Shown in pieces: positions 16,369 through 23,763 of a DNA stretch of 36,249 nt. The stretch comes from Gomphosphaeria aponina SAG 52.96 = DSM 107014 (GTDB taxonomy: Bacteria; Cyanobacteriota; Cyanobacteriia; Cyanobacteriales; Gomphosphaeriaceae), in contig JADQBC010000024.1 of NCBI GenBank assembly GCA_016903655.1, positions 1 through 36,249 of the forward strand. The letters are read 5' to 3'. Position 1 is the first letter of the stretch; the number at the start of each line of letters is the position of its first letter. The translations under genes were made by a program, and so were the position numbers. The notes beneath the pieces are model-generated. The model searched no databases. It was not told the origin of the DNA and saw only the letters and a list, made by a program, of their open reading frames with translations.

Positions 16369-16923
16369 ATGACCAAAAACTTAGGAAAATACTTAACTTT
16401 AGAAGAGTTTTGTACCTGTACTAACACTTATAAAAAATATGCCAAAGAAATTGACCCTTACCCTAAAAACCCAGAAAGTATTGCTGCCATCAAAGCACTC
16501 AATCAATTCATTCTTGACCCCATAATTGATAACTTTGGTCGAGATAAATTCCAACTAACCTATGGTTTTTGTTCTCCAGATTTAAGGAAATATTTAAATC
16601 GAAAAGACCCAATAACAGGAATCAAAAATGGTCGCATTGAAACTCGCATTGACCAACACATTGCCCATGAAATTAATCAGAAAAATCAATACTATTGTCA
16701 ACGTTTAGGAGCAGCTTGCGATTTTTTAATTATTAACCAAGAAACTGAGCAGGTTGTTGATTGGATTTTAGCCCAAAAACTGCCCTTTGATTCTCTTTAT
16801 TTTTATGGTAAAGAACGACCAATTCACATTAGTTATGGCCCGCAGCATAAGCGAGATATTTGGACATTTACCCCCACAGGAATGCCCACGAAAAAAGGTG
16901 TTTACAATTGGCTTCAAACATAA
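16369..16923 (+). CDS. Peptidase M15_3-like protein of unknown role
   Basis: This 184-residue protein starts at the ATG at 16369 (MTKNLGKYLTLEEFCTCTNT). An upstream TTG at 16336 would read through repeat DNA and is not used here. The layout resembles the small M15_3/VanY-like zinc peptidases: YLTLEEFCTCTNTYKK, ILDPIIDNFGRDKFQLTYGF then CSPDLRKYL, DQHIAHEI, LGAACDFLI, and PIHISYGP near the end. The His of DQH, the Asp of GAACDF and the His of PIHIS correspond to the usual zinc ligands. No signal peptide is present, unlike cell-wall peptidases, so a cytoplasmic substrate is possible. It converges with the phosphorothioation-associated methyltransferase gene, 64 bases from its end. I recall relatives near such genes elsewhere but cannot confirm that here. 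Confidence 0.6.
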   Translation: MTKNLGKYLTLEEFCTCTNTYKKYAKEIDPYPKNPESIAAIKALNQFILDPIIDNFGRDKFQLTYGFCSPDLRKYLNRKDPITGIKNGRIETRIDQHIAHEINQKNQYYCQRLGAACDFLIINQETEQVVDWILAQKLPFDSLYFYGKERPIHISYGPQHKRDIWTFTPTGMPTKKGVYNWLQT

Positions 16924-16945
16924 ATTGATCCAGTGAACAATGATG

Positions 16946-16990
16946 TAAGGGTTTAAACCCCCAGTTTGAATATCCTGTTAAGTGCCCCTA
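16946..16990. repeat. Dispersed intergenic repeat (GTTTAAAC ... TGTTAAGTGCCCCTA), copy B
   Basis: TAAGGGTTTAAACCCCC, a 12-base spacer, and then CTGTTAAGTGCCCCTA. The last three bases, CTA, are the complement of the TAG stop of the methyltransferase gene at 16988, so this repeat also ends a reading frame. Confidence 0.6.
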
Positions 16991-19039
16991 GTATTGTTGT
17001 TTACGGGCCTTAATTTTAGCTTGTAATAACTTAAGTTTATAAGGTTCAGCTTCCTTGCGCCAAAATAATTTATGACCCTTAATAGCAGCACAATTATCTT
17101 CTAAACATTTTAACCAACCTCGATAATGACTAATGGCCAAGAAATCATCCAATAAACCCCATTCACGCTCTTGACGAGTTAATTTAGCAAACTTATCATA
17201 AAAAGGATAATCTGGAGTAACTAACAAATCTTTTTCATGTAATACTGGAGGATCATAATCTCGTTCATAATCCCGATACCTGACCTGTAAATCCCGTAAA
17301 TCAATATCCATACTGATACGGAGAATTGGATGGGAAATATCATCAAAATCAGGATAATAGAGATAAGATATTTGGGGTTTTTGGAAGTAAAATTTAATAA
17401 TGTTGGCATCTTCTAAACGCCCAATAGTACGACTCGCACAACCTTCATATAATCTTAATAAAGGGTCAAGGGATTCTAAAGCGCTAACATGCACTAAAAA
17501 AACATGACTCAGCTTTTTCCCTACTGTACTTTCATGACAAATATCGGCAATATTCTCCAAATCCTTAAGACTAAATAGCATCATATCAGCAAACAGACAA
17601 GCTTGTTTATAAGTTCCAAATAAGGCTTTAATATCTTCCCGTACCTGGGGAGATAATTGTCTCACCGTCGGACGTTTGCTAAATTGACTTAGTGCAAGGT
17701 AAATTAATAAATCTTGACGACGTTTTTCCGCGATCGCCTCCCATTCTGCCTCATCTGTGGCACTTATTACTAAGTCAAATGCTCGGCGAATATTGCCAAA
17801 TTCTTTTTTTAATGCCAGCTCATTTGACAATTCCCCTTTAATAGGCAAACGTCCCCTTTCTGTGACAAAATTCATCAGGGGGGTTAACATTTTCTCATAG
17901 TCTTGAAAACTCCTCACTTTAGAGCGCACTTGGGGAGTTTTTGCCACTGAGCGGAAGCGGGAGGCGCGGAATATTTGCGCTAAATTTTCATCTCGGAAAA
18001 CAAAATATACCCCCAAAGCTGCGGGGATGGCATCCACATTTAATACCTGATCAATATAATTTTTTAGTTCCTCTTGTTCATAATATTTCTGAAAAGTATT
18101 TCTTGTAGTAATTACTCCATCTCCATAAGCTAACCAACCTTGACTCGACTCAGTAATTATTACTTGAGCTGAAACAATTAACACTTTCCCTGTTAATTCC
18201 CAGGCCCCAATTAAAGCTTGGCGACGCTCTTTTTGATCTTCTATTACATTAATAATATAGCCGAGATTAACAATATCTGCTCTAGTCAAAGGATGATTTG
18301 GTTGATAAAATGGGTCCCAACCTGAACTTTTATAACCCTGTTGGCTAATGAGTTGCACATCTGATCCATAACCACAACCATAATCAAAAAAAGTTGTCCC
18401 TGGAGTAAATAATCCTGCTTCGAGACTCAAACGTACAGGCCGTGAAAAAGTCTTACGCACTATTGCCGCTTTATGCCTATCTATAGTAATTTTTTTCGGC
18501 GAGGTGTCAGTCAGAGGGCAAACTAAATGATGTCCCTCAAAAGCGACTCCTTTTTCTTGCAAAAATTCTTGCCACTCTCTGCGAGTACCGATATAACGGG
18601 ATTTTCCCAGTAACCCTAATTTGTTTTCCCAATGGGTTAGTTGGGCAAATTCTTCATAAAAGGGATACTCTGGAGTAACAAAGGTTTCTTTTCTGTGGAG
18701 GATGGGAGGGTTTTCTGAGTTTGAGTAGTCCCAGCAACTAGCTGTTAGTGTCTTCATATCCACCACTATGCTATATAGTAAAGCTGGATGGGGATCTGTA
18801 TCAAAATCGGGATAACATAAATATGATATTTTTGGTTTATCTAGGCTAAATTTAATGATAGTTGCTTCAGTTATTTTCTCATTGGTTTCTCTGGCTTCCC
18901 GTTCGTAACTCTTCAACAACGGATCTATTGCTTCCATTGCCCAGGTATGGACATAAAGGGCATCAGGGAGGATTTTACCTACTTTACTGTTTTGGCAGGT
19001 AATGGCGATCGCCTTAAATTTGTCTATACTTTTGAGCAT
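16988..19039 (-). CDS. DNA phosphorothioation-associated putative methyltransferase with duplicated flanking domain
   Basis: The centre of this 683-residue protein (about 180-460) matches the 'DNA phosphorothioation-associated putative methyltransferase' family. Diagnostic blocks are RHKAAIVRKTFSRPVRLSLE, FFDYGCGYGSDV (SAM loop, 217-228), ADIVNLGYIINVIED, YGDGVITTRNTFQKYYEQEE and LGVYFVFRDE. It is bracketed by two copies of a domain of about 168 residues, at 6-173 and 493-660. Both contain VGK.L...L.VH..A....DPLL, IIKF...KP.ISYL.YPDFD, HP and VTP.YPFY..FA.LT. No dndA-E or pbe genes are in this window, so it is an orphan here, perhaps acting on DNA or RNA. Its stop codon lies in repeat DNA. 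The family is secure and the substrate unknown. Confidence 0.82.
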   Translation of the reverse strand: MLKSIDKFKAIAITCQNSKVGKILPDALYVHTWAMEAIDPLLKSYEREARETNEKITEATIIKFSLDKPKISYLCYPDFDTDPHPALLYSIVVDMKTLTASCWDYSNSENPPILHRKETFVTPEYPFYEEFAQLTHWENKLGLLGKSRYIGTRREWQEFLQEKGVAFEGHHLVCPLTDTSPKKITIDRHKAAIVRKTFSRPVRLSLEAGLFTPGTTFFDYGCGYGSDVQLISQQGYKSSGWDPFYQPNHPLTRADIVNLGYIINVIEDQKERRQALIGAWELTGKVLIVSAQVIITESSQGWLAYGDGVITTRNTFQKYYEQEELKNYIDQVLNVDAIPAALGVYFVFRDENLAQIFRASRFRSVAKTPQVRSKVRSFQDYEKMLTPLMNFVTERGRLPIKGELSNELALKKEFGNIRRAFDLVISATDEAEWEAIAEKRRQDLLIYLALSQFSKRPTVRQLSPQVREDIKALFGTYKQACLFADMMLFSLKDLENIADICHESTVGKKLSHVFLVHVSALESLDPLLRLYEGCASRTIGRLEDANIIKFYFQKPQISYLYYPDFDDISHPILRISMDIDLRDLQVRYRDYERDYDPPVLHEKDLLVTPDYPFYDKFAKLTRQEREWGLLDDFLAISHYRGWLKCLEDNCAAIKGHKLFWRKEAEPYKLKLLQAKIKARKQQY

Positions 19040-19164
19040 TTTTTCACCTATCTGATATTCTTGGTTAAGAGGGCAGATTTATTACTCATCATCTTCATCA
19101 GGCATATTTACTCAATGATAAACTTAGTTCATCTTTTATTGATAACTGGTAACTGGTAAGGAAA

Positions 19165-20211
19165 ATGGGTAAAATTAGAGCGGTACTTTGTGGCTATTAT
19201 GGAAAAGGTAATGCTGGGGATGAAGCGTTGCTTATGTCTCTGTTGCAAATGTTACCCCCCAATGTAACTCCAATTGTTCTTTCTGGTAATCCAGATCAGA
19301 CAAGCCAAAGATATGGGGTGGAAAGTTGCCCTCGCTCAGGTATTCACATTTTCGGGGTACTGCAAAACGCGGATGTGTTTATCTGGGGTGGTGGTAGTTT
19401 AATCCAAGATGTTACCAGTTGGGCTAGCCCGCTGTATTATTGTGGTTTGATGGCCTGGGCTCAACAGGCTGGTTTAAAAACTATTGCTTGGGCCCAGGGA
19501 ATAGGCCCGCTGCACTCTCCTTTCACTTCCTGGATAACTCATCAGGTTTTGCGGGGTTGCACTGCTGTCAGTGTGCGGGATAACGCTTCGGCCCAATTAG
19601 TAGCCGACTGGCAAATTCCTGTAATTCTTGCTCCTGATCCAGTTTGGGCTCTAGCAGCCACACCTGTCAAGGGTTTATGGGATTTACCCGCCCCGCGCAT
19701 TGCTGTAACTTTACGCCCTCATCCCCAACTTACTCCCCGTCGTCTGGCTATCCTTACCCAAGCACTTATTGACTTGCAATTAAGCACCCAAGCTTGTATC
19801 TTACTTGTTCCTTTTCAACCTAGTCAAGATCTGGCTATCGCCCATGCTCTTGCTGCTCAACTTCCCGGTCCCCATGAGGTTATTTCTCTTGATGACCCCA
19901 GTTTACTAAAAGGACTGTTTCGGGGGGTAGAAATGGCGATCGGGATGCGTTTCCATAGTCTTATTATGGCCGCTGCTGAGGAATGTCGTTGCTTTGCCCT
20001 CAGTTATGACCCTAAAGTCTCCGGGTTGATGACCCAATTTAATTTACCTGGATGGGATTTAACGGCATTACCCGATGACCCAAATATCATTAGTACTGCT
20101 TGGTTAGAAACCTATGTCAATGGGGAACCTCTTCATGTAGCTCAGATTAATTCTTTAGTCGATCGCGCTTTAATTCACCAGGAGCTTTTACACACTGTTT
20201 TTGATTTGTAA
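19165..20211 (+). CDS. csaB: Polysaccharide pyruvyl transferase CsaB
   Basis: This 348-residue protein starts MGKIRAVLCGYYGKGNAGDE, the CsaB opening. It continues with ADVFIWGGGSLIQDVTS, KTIAWAQGIGPL, AVSVRDNAS, ITLRPHP-like VTLRPHPQL, and a C-terminal MAIGMRFHSLIMAA then FALSYDPKVSGLM. CsaB transfers a pyruvyl group from phosphoenolpyruvate to a sugar of cell-wall-linked polysaccharide. In Bacillus anthracis this allows S-layer-homology proteins to bind, and cyanobacteria with SLH-type porins also carry it. The enzyme is cytoplasmic. It is transcribed divergently from the methyltransferase gene, with 125 bases between. A GGTAAGGAAAATG context gives the start a plausible ribosome binding site. 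Confidence 0.92.
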   Translation: MGKIRAVLCGYYGKGNAGDEALLMSLLQMLPPNVTPIVLSGNPDQTSQRYGVESCPRSGIHIFGVLQNADVFIWGGGSLIQDVTSWASPLYYCGLMAWAQQAGLKTIAWAQGIGPLHSPFTSWITHQVLRGCTAVSVRDNASAQLVADWQIPVILAPDPVWALAATPVKGLWDLPAPRIAVTLRPHPQLTPRRLAILTQALIDLQLSTQACILLVPFQPSQDLAIAHALAAQLPGPHEVISLDDPSLLKGLFRGVEMAIGMRFHSLIMAAAEECRCFALSYDPKVSGLMTQFNLPGWDLTALPDDPNIISTAWLETYVNGEPLHVAQINSLVDRALIHQELLHTVFDL

Positions 20212-20283
20212 CTAATTCTCCGACATCCCCCGCCCCATGGCTGAATTAAAACATCCAGGAGCAGGATAATTTCAAGCAAACTA

Positions 20284-21546
20284 TCATAAAAAACTTAATT
20301 GATTTTGTGTGGTAATATAAACTTCACAATCCCCAGCTAACAACTTTTCTGCTGCTGCGAGCATTTCTTCTTGTAACTCTTGCAAGTCTTCTCGGTTGTT
20401 TAGGTAGGTAGAGAGCGCTTCTAATGGTTCTATTGTCCTACCAATCCCTAATTCTGGTAAGCGCGGACGTGCTAATTGACTGACTAATTCCGCCCTAATA
20501 GTATAATTATGAGCTAAACTGAGAGCTTTTTCCAGGGTAGCTGTCTTCACAAGTTCTTGTTGCTCAGAACGGATTTTATAAATTAGCCTCACTATAGCAT
20601 CTTGGATTTCTTTTTTCCTAATTGCTTTCAAAATAGCTGTTTCTGGTTCTTCTGCCCCTGATACATCCACTTCTATTGTACAAAATTTCCTCACAGGGAG
20701 AGTACAAAACTCCCAGTTGACTTTCCCTTTTTCTATCTCTACCAACACATAACCCTTATCTTCCTTTTCTTCAGAAAAATCTACCCGCTCAATACTACCA
20801 GGATAAACGACAGGCGGGTTATTAGACTTGTTCAGGTTTTGGTGTTTATGCACATGACCCAATGCCACATAATCTATTTCTGGGCGACTTAGAAGAGAAA
20901 CAGGAATAGTAAAACCCTTACCCACAGCCAAAAATCTCTCTGAGCCTAATGTAGCATAGTCTGCCATTAAATGCCCTAACAAAATTGTGGGAATTGCTCG
21001 GTCTAAACCACGCACTTCCCCTTCTAAAATTAATTGCAGACGCTTAATTAATAAACCATTCACTTCTTCAAGGGATAAACCTTCTGTTTCAGGGCGAGTA
21101 AAAAGAGTCGCAGGAGTCAACCAAGGAAGAGTGATCACTTGCAGATCTCCTTTTTTTGTAGTAATTTTATACGTCTTTATACTATCACCGACGATAAAAC
21201 CAGGAACCACCAAAGTCCGATAAATAGATAAACTCGCTCCCCCATTTCCTTGGGAGTGTTGGTCATGGTTGCCCACAAGCAACACTGTTGAAATATTTGC
21301 GTCCGCCAAGCGGCGAAATTCAGCAGCAAAAGCTTCCTGGATATAAGGTGGGGGAGTAGCATCAGGAAAAGCATCGCCCCCAAATAATACTAAATCCACT
21401 GGGAGGGCGATCGCCTTGTCTATACAATGACGCAAACTCTTCACAAAGTCCTCGAGTCGAGTATTCAACCCCGTTGCTGGATTTACCTTTCCATGAGAGA
21501 AACCACTCCCCATGTGAATATCTGAAAGATGCAGAATTTTAATCAT
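20284..21546 (-). CDS. sbcD: DNA repair exonuclease subunit SbcD/Mre11-like
   Basis: This 420-residue calcineurin-like phosphoesterase has SbcD architecture. All phosphoesterase motifs are present: LHLSDIHMG (5-13), LFGGDAF, LLVGNHDQH, ILLGHLMAD, and VALGHVHKHQ followed by PPVVYPGSIERVDF. These residues bind the two Mn ions of Mre11/SbcD nucleases. After the catalytic part is a capping region and a helical C-terminus that probably contacts SbcC. SbcCD cleaves hairpins and protein-blocked DNA ends, which suits a genome rich in palindromic repeats. The sbcC partner is not in this window. It starts 28 bases after the PAPS-reductase-like gene on the same strand. Confidence 0.92.
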   Translation of the reverse strand: MIKILHLSDIHMGSGFSHGKVNPATGLNTRLEDFVKSLRHCIDKAIALPVDLVLFGGDAFPDATPPPYIQEAFAAEFRRLADANISTVLLVGNHDQHSQGNGGASLSIYRTLVVPGFIVGDSIKTYKITTKKGDLQVITLPWLTPATLFTRPETEGLSLEEVNGLLIKRLQLILEGEVRGLDRAIPTILLGHLMADYATLGSERFLAVGKGFTIPVSLLSRPEIDYVALGHVHKHQNLNKSNNPPVVYPGSIERVDFSEEKEDKGYVLVEIEKGKVNWEFCTLPVRKFCTIEVDVSGAEEPETAILKAIRKKEIQDAIVRLIYKIRSEQQELVKTATLEKALSLAHNYTIRAELVSQLARPRLPELGIGRTIEPLEALSTYLNNREDLQELQEEMLAAAEKLLAGDCEVYITTQNQLSFL

Positions 21547-21574
21547 TATTCTTTTTCTGTAGCTTTTGCTATTA

Positions 21575-22147
21575 CTAGATGCTCAACTGAGGGCCAATTT
21601 CAGAATAACCTTCATCATAGAGAGGATTGTAGATTAAATCGTACTCATAAGCATAGGCCCAGCTTTCCACCCGTCTCCAATAAGCTAGAGGATTAATTTG
21701 CAAACGCCCTTTTTCATCGGGGGAAAACACCTGCTCATTATTTCTGCAATTACCTGTAATCCAAGCTTGAGCATTCAATTCTTGTAACAGTTCGGTTTTG
21801 GTAAAGTTGAGAACATCTTTTTGTGCTAACCCCTCAACTTTATATACTCGCAAATCCAAATTGTAGATTTTTTTAGCTGTTTCTACCAATGCTAAAGTTT
21901 CGGGGAAATGGTGCAGAGTATCGATAAAAATTACTGGTATGCGGTTTTCTACTTCCATTACTCGGTATAAAATATCAGTAATCACCAGGTCATCAATGGA
22001 AAAAGTACTATGGAACACCAAACCTGTGGGCATATTCTCCACGCACCACGCCAATATTTTTTTCGGCTCTGCTCCCCTAAATTGTTGTTCGATCCTTTCT
22101 AAGTCTAATTTAGCAGTTTTAATTGGCGATAGTGTCAATGTTGTCAT
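21575..22147 (-). CDS. PAPS reductase-like protein lacking the catalytic C-terminal tail
   Basis: The fold is that of phosphoadenylyl-sulfate reductase (CysH): ILAWCVENMPTGLVFHSTFS, then DDLVITDILYRV, VIFIDTLHHFPETLALV and AWITGNCRNNE. The ending is PLAYWRRVESWAYAYEYDLI, then YNPLYDEGY. Functional CysH has about 240 residues and ends in a tail with the ECGxH catalytic cysteine; here the frame stops at GPQLSI, before that tail. A segment of about 25 residues before AWITG is also missing, and the usual GRRRxQ substrate loop reads GNCRNN. No alternative frame restores the tail before sbcD starts. It is therefore either a decayed copy or a protein with a different job. I chose the ATG at 22147; a GTG at 22174 would add nine residues. 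Confidence 0.75.
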   Translation of the reverse strand: MTTLTLSPIKTAKLDLERIEQQFRGAEPKKILAWCVENMPTGLVFHSTFSIDDLVITDILYRVMEVENRIPVIFIDTLHHFPETLALVETAKKIYNLDLRVYKVEGLAQKDVLNFTKTELLQELNAQAWITGNCRNNEQVFSPDEKGRLQINPLAYWRRVESWAYAYEYDLIYNPLYDEGYSEIGPQLSI

Positions 22148-22296
22148 ATTTGTTACTCGCTCGCTGATTTTCACACAACATTGATTTTAGAATATTAAAG
22201 GGACATAATTTCCCCCTAATGTTTTAAAATATACTTTAGAGGGCGGGTTTTAAGCTCTCGGAGCGCCCCGACCAAGTTCGGTAGGAAAGTTAACCT

Positions 22297-22554
22297 ATGC
22301 AATTAATACTATACAGCAAACCTGGTTGCCATTTGTGCGAGGGATTAATGGAAAAGTTGCACCAAATACAAAATATTTCTTTAACCATAGAAGAGCGAGA
22401 TATTACTACTCGTGAAGATTGGTTTGCAGCTTATGAATATGAAATTCCCGTTTTACTGCAAAAACTTCCCACTGGTGAAGAAAAACCCATACCTCGTCCC
22501 TCCCCTCGCGCTTCTGTTAAACAATTAGAACAAATTTTAAATAACTTAAAATAG
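22297..22554 (+). CDS. Glutaredoxin-like (DUF836-type) protein
   Basis: This 85-residue thioredoxin-fold protein starts MQLILYSKPGCHLCEGLMEK, with a CxxC (CHLC) redox motif at the first helix. EIPVLL, with the cis-proline before the third strand, and a helical C-terminus follow. The length and the GCHLC pattern fit the small glutaredoxin-like family (DUF836). It probably exchanges disulfides or binds glutathione in the cytoplasm; the partner is unknown. It is divergent from the PAPS-reductase-like gene, about 150 bases away, so a functional link to sulfur metabolism is possible but unproven. The stop codon lies inside a perfect 19-base inverted repeat. Confidence 0.87.
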   Translation: MQLILYSKPGCHLCEGLMEKLHQIQNISLTIEERDITTREDWFAAYEYEIPVLLQKLPTGEEKPIPRPSPRASVKQLEQILNNLK

Positions 22555-22575
22555 TATATTTTAAGTTATTTAAAA
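22535..22575 (+). terminator. Perfect 19-bp inverted repeat across the glutaredoxin gene stop
   Basis: TTTTAAATAACTTAAAATA, a three-base loop GTA, then the exact complement TATTTTAAGTTATTTAAAA. It is AT-only, apart from single C and G bases, and begins within the last codons. It would form a strong hairpin and probably ends or protects the transcript. There is no clear T-run afterwards on the plus strand, so intrinsic termination is not certain. Confidence 0.65.
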
Positions 22576-22644
22576 AGGGAAAAAAAGTAATCACACATTG
22601 GCAATTTAGAGATAGAATTGATTTGGGGAAAAATTGGTGGTGGT

Positions 22645-22713
22645 GGTGCGTTACGGCTGATTTAATCGTGAAGTATTTAGTTTCATGTTGTGATTACCGC
22701 CGAAGGCACCCTA
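22645..22713. repeat. GGTGCGTTACGGC palindromic repeat, copy 2
   Basis: The ends are GGTGCGTTACGGCTGA and ACCGCCGAAGGCACCCTA around an AT-rich centre, the same family as 12238-12306. Length is similar, about 69 bases, and the centre is not conserved. Confidence 0.7.
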
Positions 22714-22724
22714 CAACAGGGAAA

Positions 22725-22846
22725 GGCGTTGCTGAATTGTCCAATGAAACCTTAAAGTAGCGGAGTTGCGGAGAAGGGAGTGAGGAGAGGGTTTTAGTTT
22801 GGTTAGTATTTTTTGTAACTATATAATTCATGACTCAAAAAACGCA
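22725..22846. mobile_element. Partial MITE-like element (GGCGTTGCTGAA end)
   Basis: It begins GGCGTTGCTGAATTG and contains AATGAAACC, GGAGTTGC and GAGAGGGTTTTAGTTTGG then TTAGTA. These are all found in the same order in the reverse complement of 27084-27227. The far end (TTCATGACTCAAAAAACGC) has lost the expected TTCAGCAACGCC inverted repeat. No transposase is encoded. Confidence 0.7.
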
Positions 22847-22984
22847 CCGCAAAATTTATTACGCAATGCTTGCAAGATAAAAATCTGATAAATTATGTTG
22901 TTATTCGCCCCAAATTTGTTTTGGCATTACCAATGTTTCATTCAGATTAAATGAGTGGAATTGGAAAGGTTTATATAATCATAC

Positions 22985-23004
22985 AGCCCACCAGAGTGGG
23001 CTGT
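22985..23004 (+). terminator. Hairpin CAGCCCAC-CAGA-GTGGGCTG
   Basis: This is a perfect 8-bp GC-rich stem with a four-base loop, followed by TTCGCGGTTTTTG. It resembles a plus-strand intrinsic terminator, although no gene on that strand lies immediately upstream. Alternatively it ends a read-through or small RNA transcript from 22.5-23.0 kb. Confidence 0.5.
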
Positions 23005-23044
23005 TCGCGGTTTTTGCATACAAAAAAGAATCTTTGATGGTCAA

Positions 23045-23599
23045 CTAACTTTTAGCAGTACGCATTTGGACTAAGCGTTGCTGGGTTTTAGCATCGAGGG
23101 AATTAAATAAAAAACGACCCTGACATTGTTTCTGGGGTCGTTGATTGGGTTTTTTAGCTCTATTGCTACGGTAGCAAACTTCACCTTCAAGTCTTTGGGC
23201 TGAAATCCATTCTGCTCCATACCCAACTACAGTTAATTGCTGCGCTCGATCGGAAGTAGCAACAATTATCCGTGGAGAAGGGGGTTGGGGACGACCATGA
23301 AATTCAGCACAAAATTTTTCAATGTAAGTATCTGCTGTCTGGTTGAAAGCTGTATAGTGGACGGTAAAAAAAGTGCTGAAATTTTCGCTTTGAGTGGGTG
23401 TTCGGCGATACTGGGAGTCAAAAACCACATTAGTTTTGTATCCCTGAAAAGCGCTGTAATTGATTAAAGCTTCGATCAATTCTTGACGGGCTAACTCCAG
23501 ACCATAGCGATCGCGAGTTACCTTTAAGCACTGCCAACTGCCGATGATGTTGTAACCATCCACCAGTAATAAAACTTGGGAAAGACTAGAAGAAGACAT
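23045..23599 (-). CDS. NYN domain (YacP/Rae1-like) RNA nuclease
   Basis: This 184-residue protein begins MSSSSLSQVLLLVDGYNIIG. The VDGYNIIG signature of the NYN/PIN superfamily is followed by ELIEALINYSAFQGYKTNVV, then FDSQ, ADTYIEKF and IIVATSDRAQQ. The aspartates in VDGYN, VFDSQ, TADTYIE and TSDRA are the expected metal-binding acidic residues. YacP/Rae1 in Bacillus cleaves mRNA in the ribosome A site; cyanobacterial homologues are assumed to be RNases. The basic C-terminal tail (RAKKPNQRPQKQ) could bind RNA. No operon partner is evident. Confidence 0.85.
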   Translation of the reverse strand: MSSSSLSQVLLLVDGYNIIGSWQCLKVTRDRYGLELARQELIEALINYSAFQGYKTNVVFDSQYRRTPTQSENFSTFFTVHYTAFNQTADTYIEKFCAEFHGRPQPPSPRIIVATSDRAQQLTVVGYGAEWISAQRLEGEVCYRSNRAKKPNQRPQKQCQGRFLFNSLDAKTQQRLVQMRTAKS

Positions 23600-23656
23600 T
23601 TTTCTGGTTAGATAAATAACTTACTTTGATCATTTCTCCTCAAATAGACGAACTAA

Positions 23657-23720
23657 AAAAATGCTGCCCCCTCTTTCAGGGTCAGGTGCTGCCTGAAAAA
23701 CACTTCCTGATAGCATTTTT
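23657..23720 (-). terminator. Nested hairpin with flanking T-run downstream of the ABC gene
   Basis: The outer arms are AAAAATGCT (23657-23665) and AGCATTTTT (23712-23720). The inner arms are TTTCAGG (23674-23680) and CCTGAAA (23692-23698). Read on the minus strand it ends in a T-run after AGCA, as expected for termination of the ABC ATPase transcript. A small stable RNA is a possible alternative. Confidence 0.5.
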
Positions 23721-23763
23721 GTAGCGGTAATAGAGAAATATCATTATTCAGTTTAACAATTTT

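Larger units (their letters stand above)
22576..23044. other. Gene-free region with two repeat elements and a hairpin
   Basis: No intact gene is seen in about 470 bases. The region contains the GGTGCGTTACGGC repeat (22645-22713), a partial MITE-like element (22725-22846) and a GC-rich hairpin (22985-23004). Bases 22847-22960 include a short open frame (NYVVIRPKFVLALPMFHSD before a stop) that I do not recognise. Confidence 0.5.

Noticed and set aside
22847..22960. Possible short gene with NYVVIRPKFVLALPMFHSD
   Set aside because: No start codon or homology I can recognise, and it is surrounded by repeats; it may be a relic but cannot be named.
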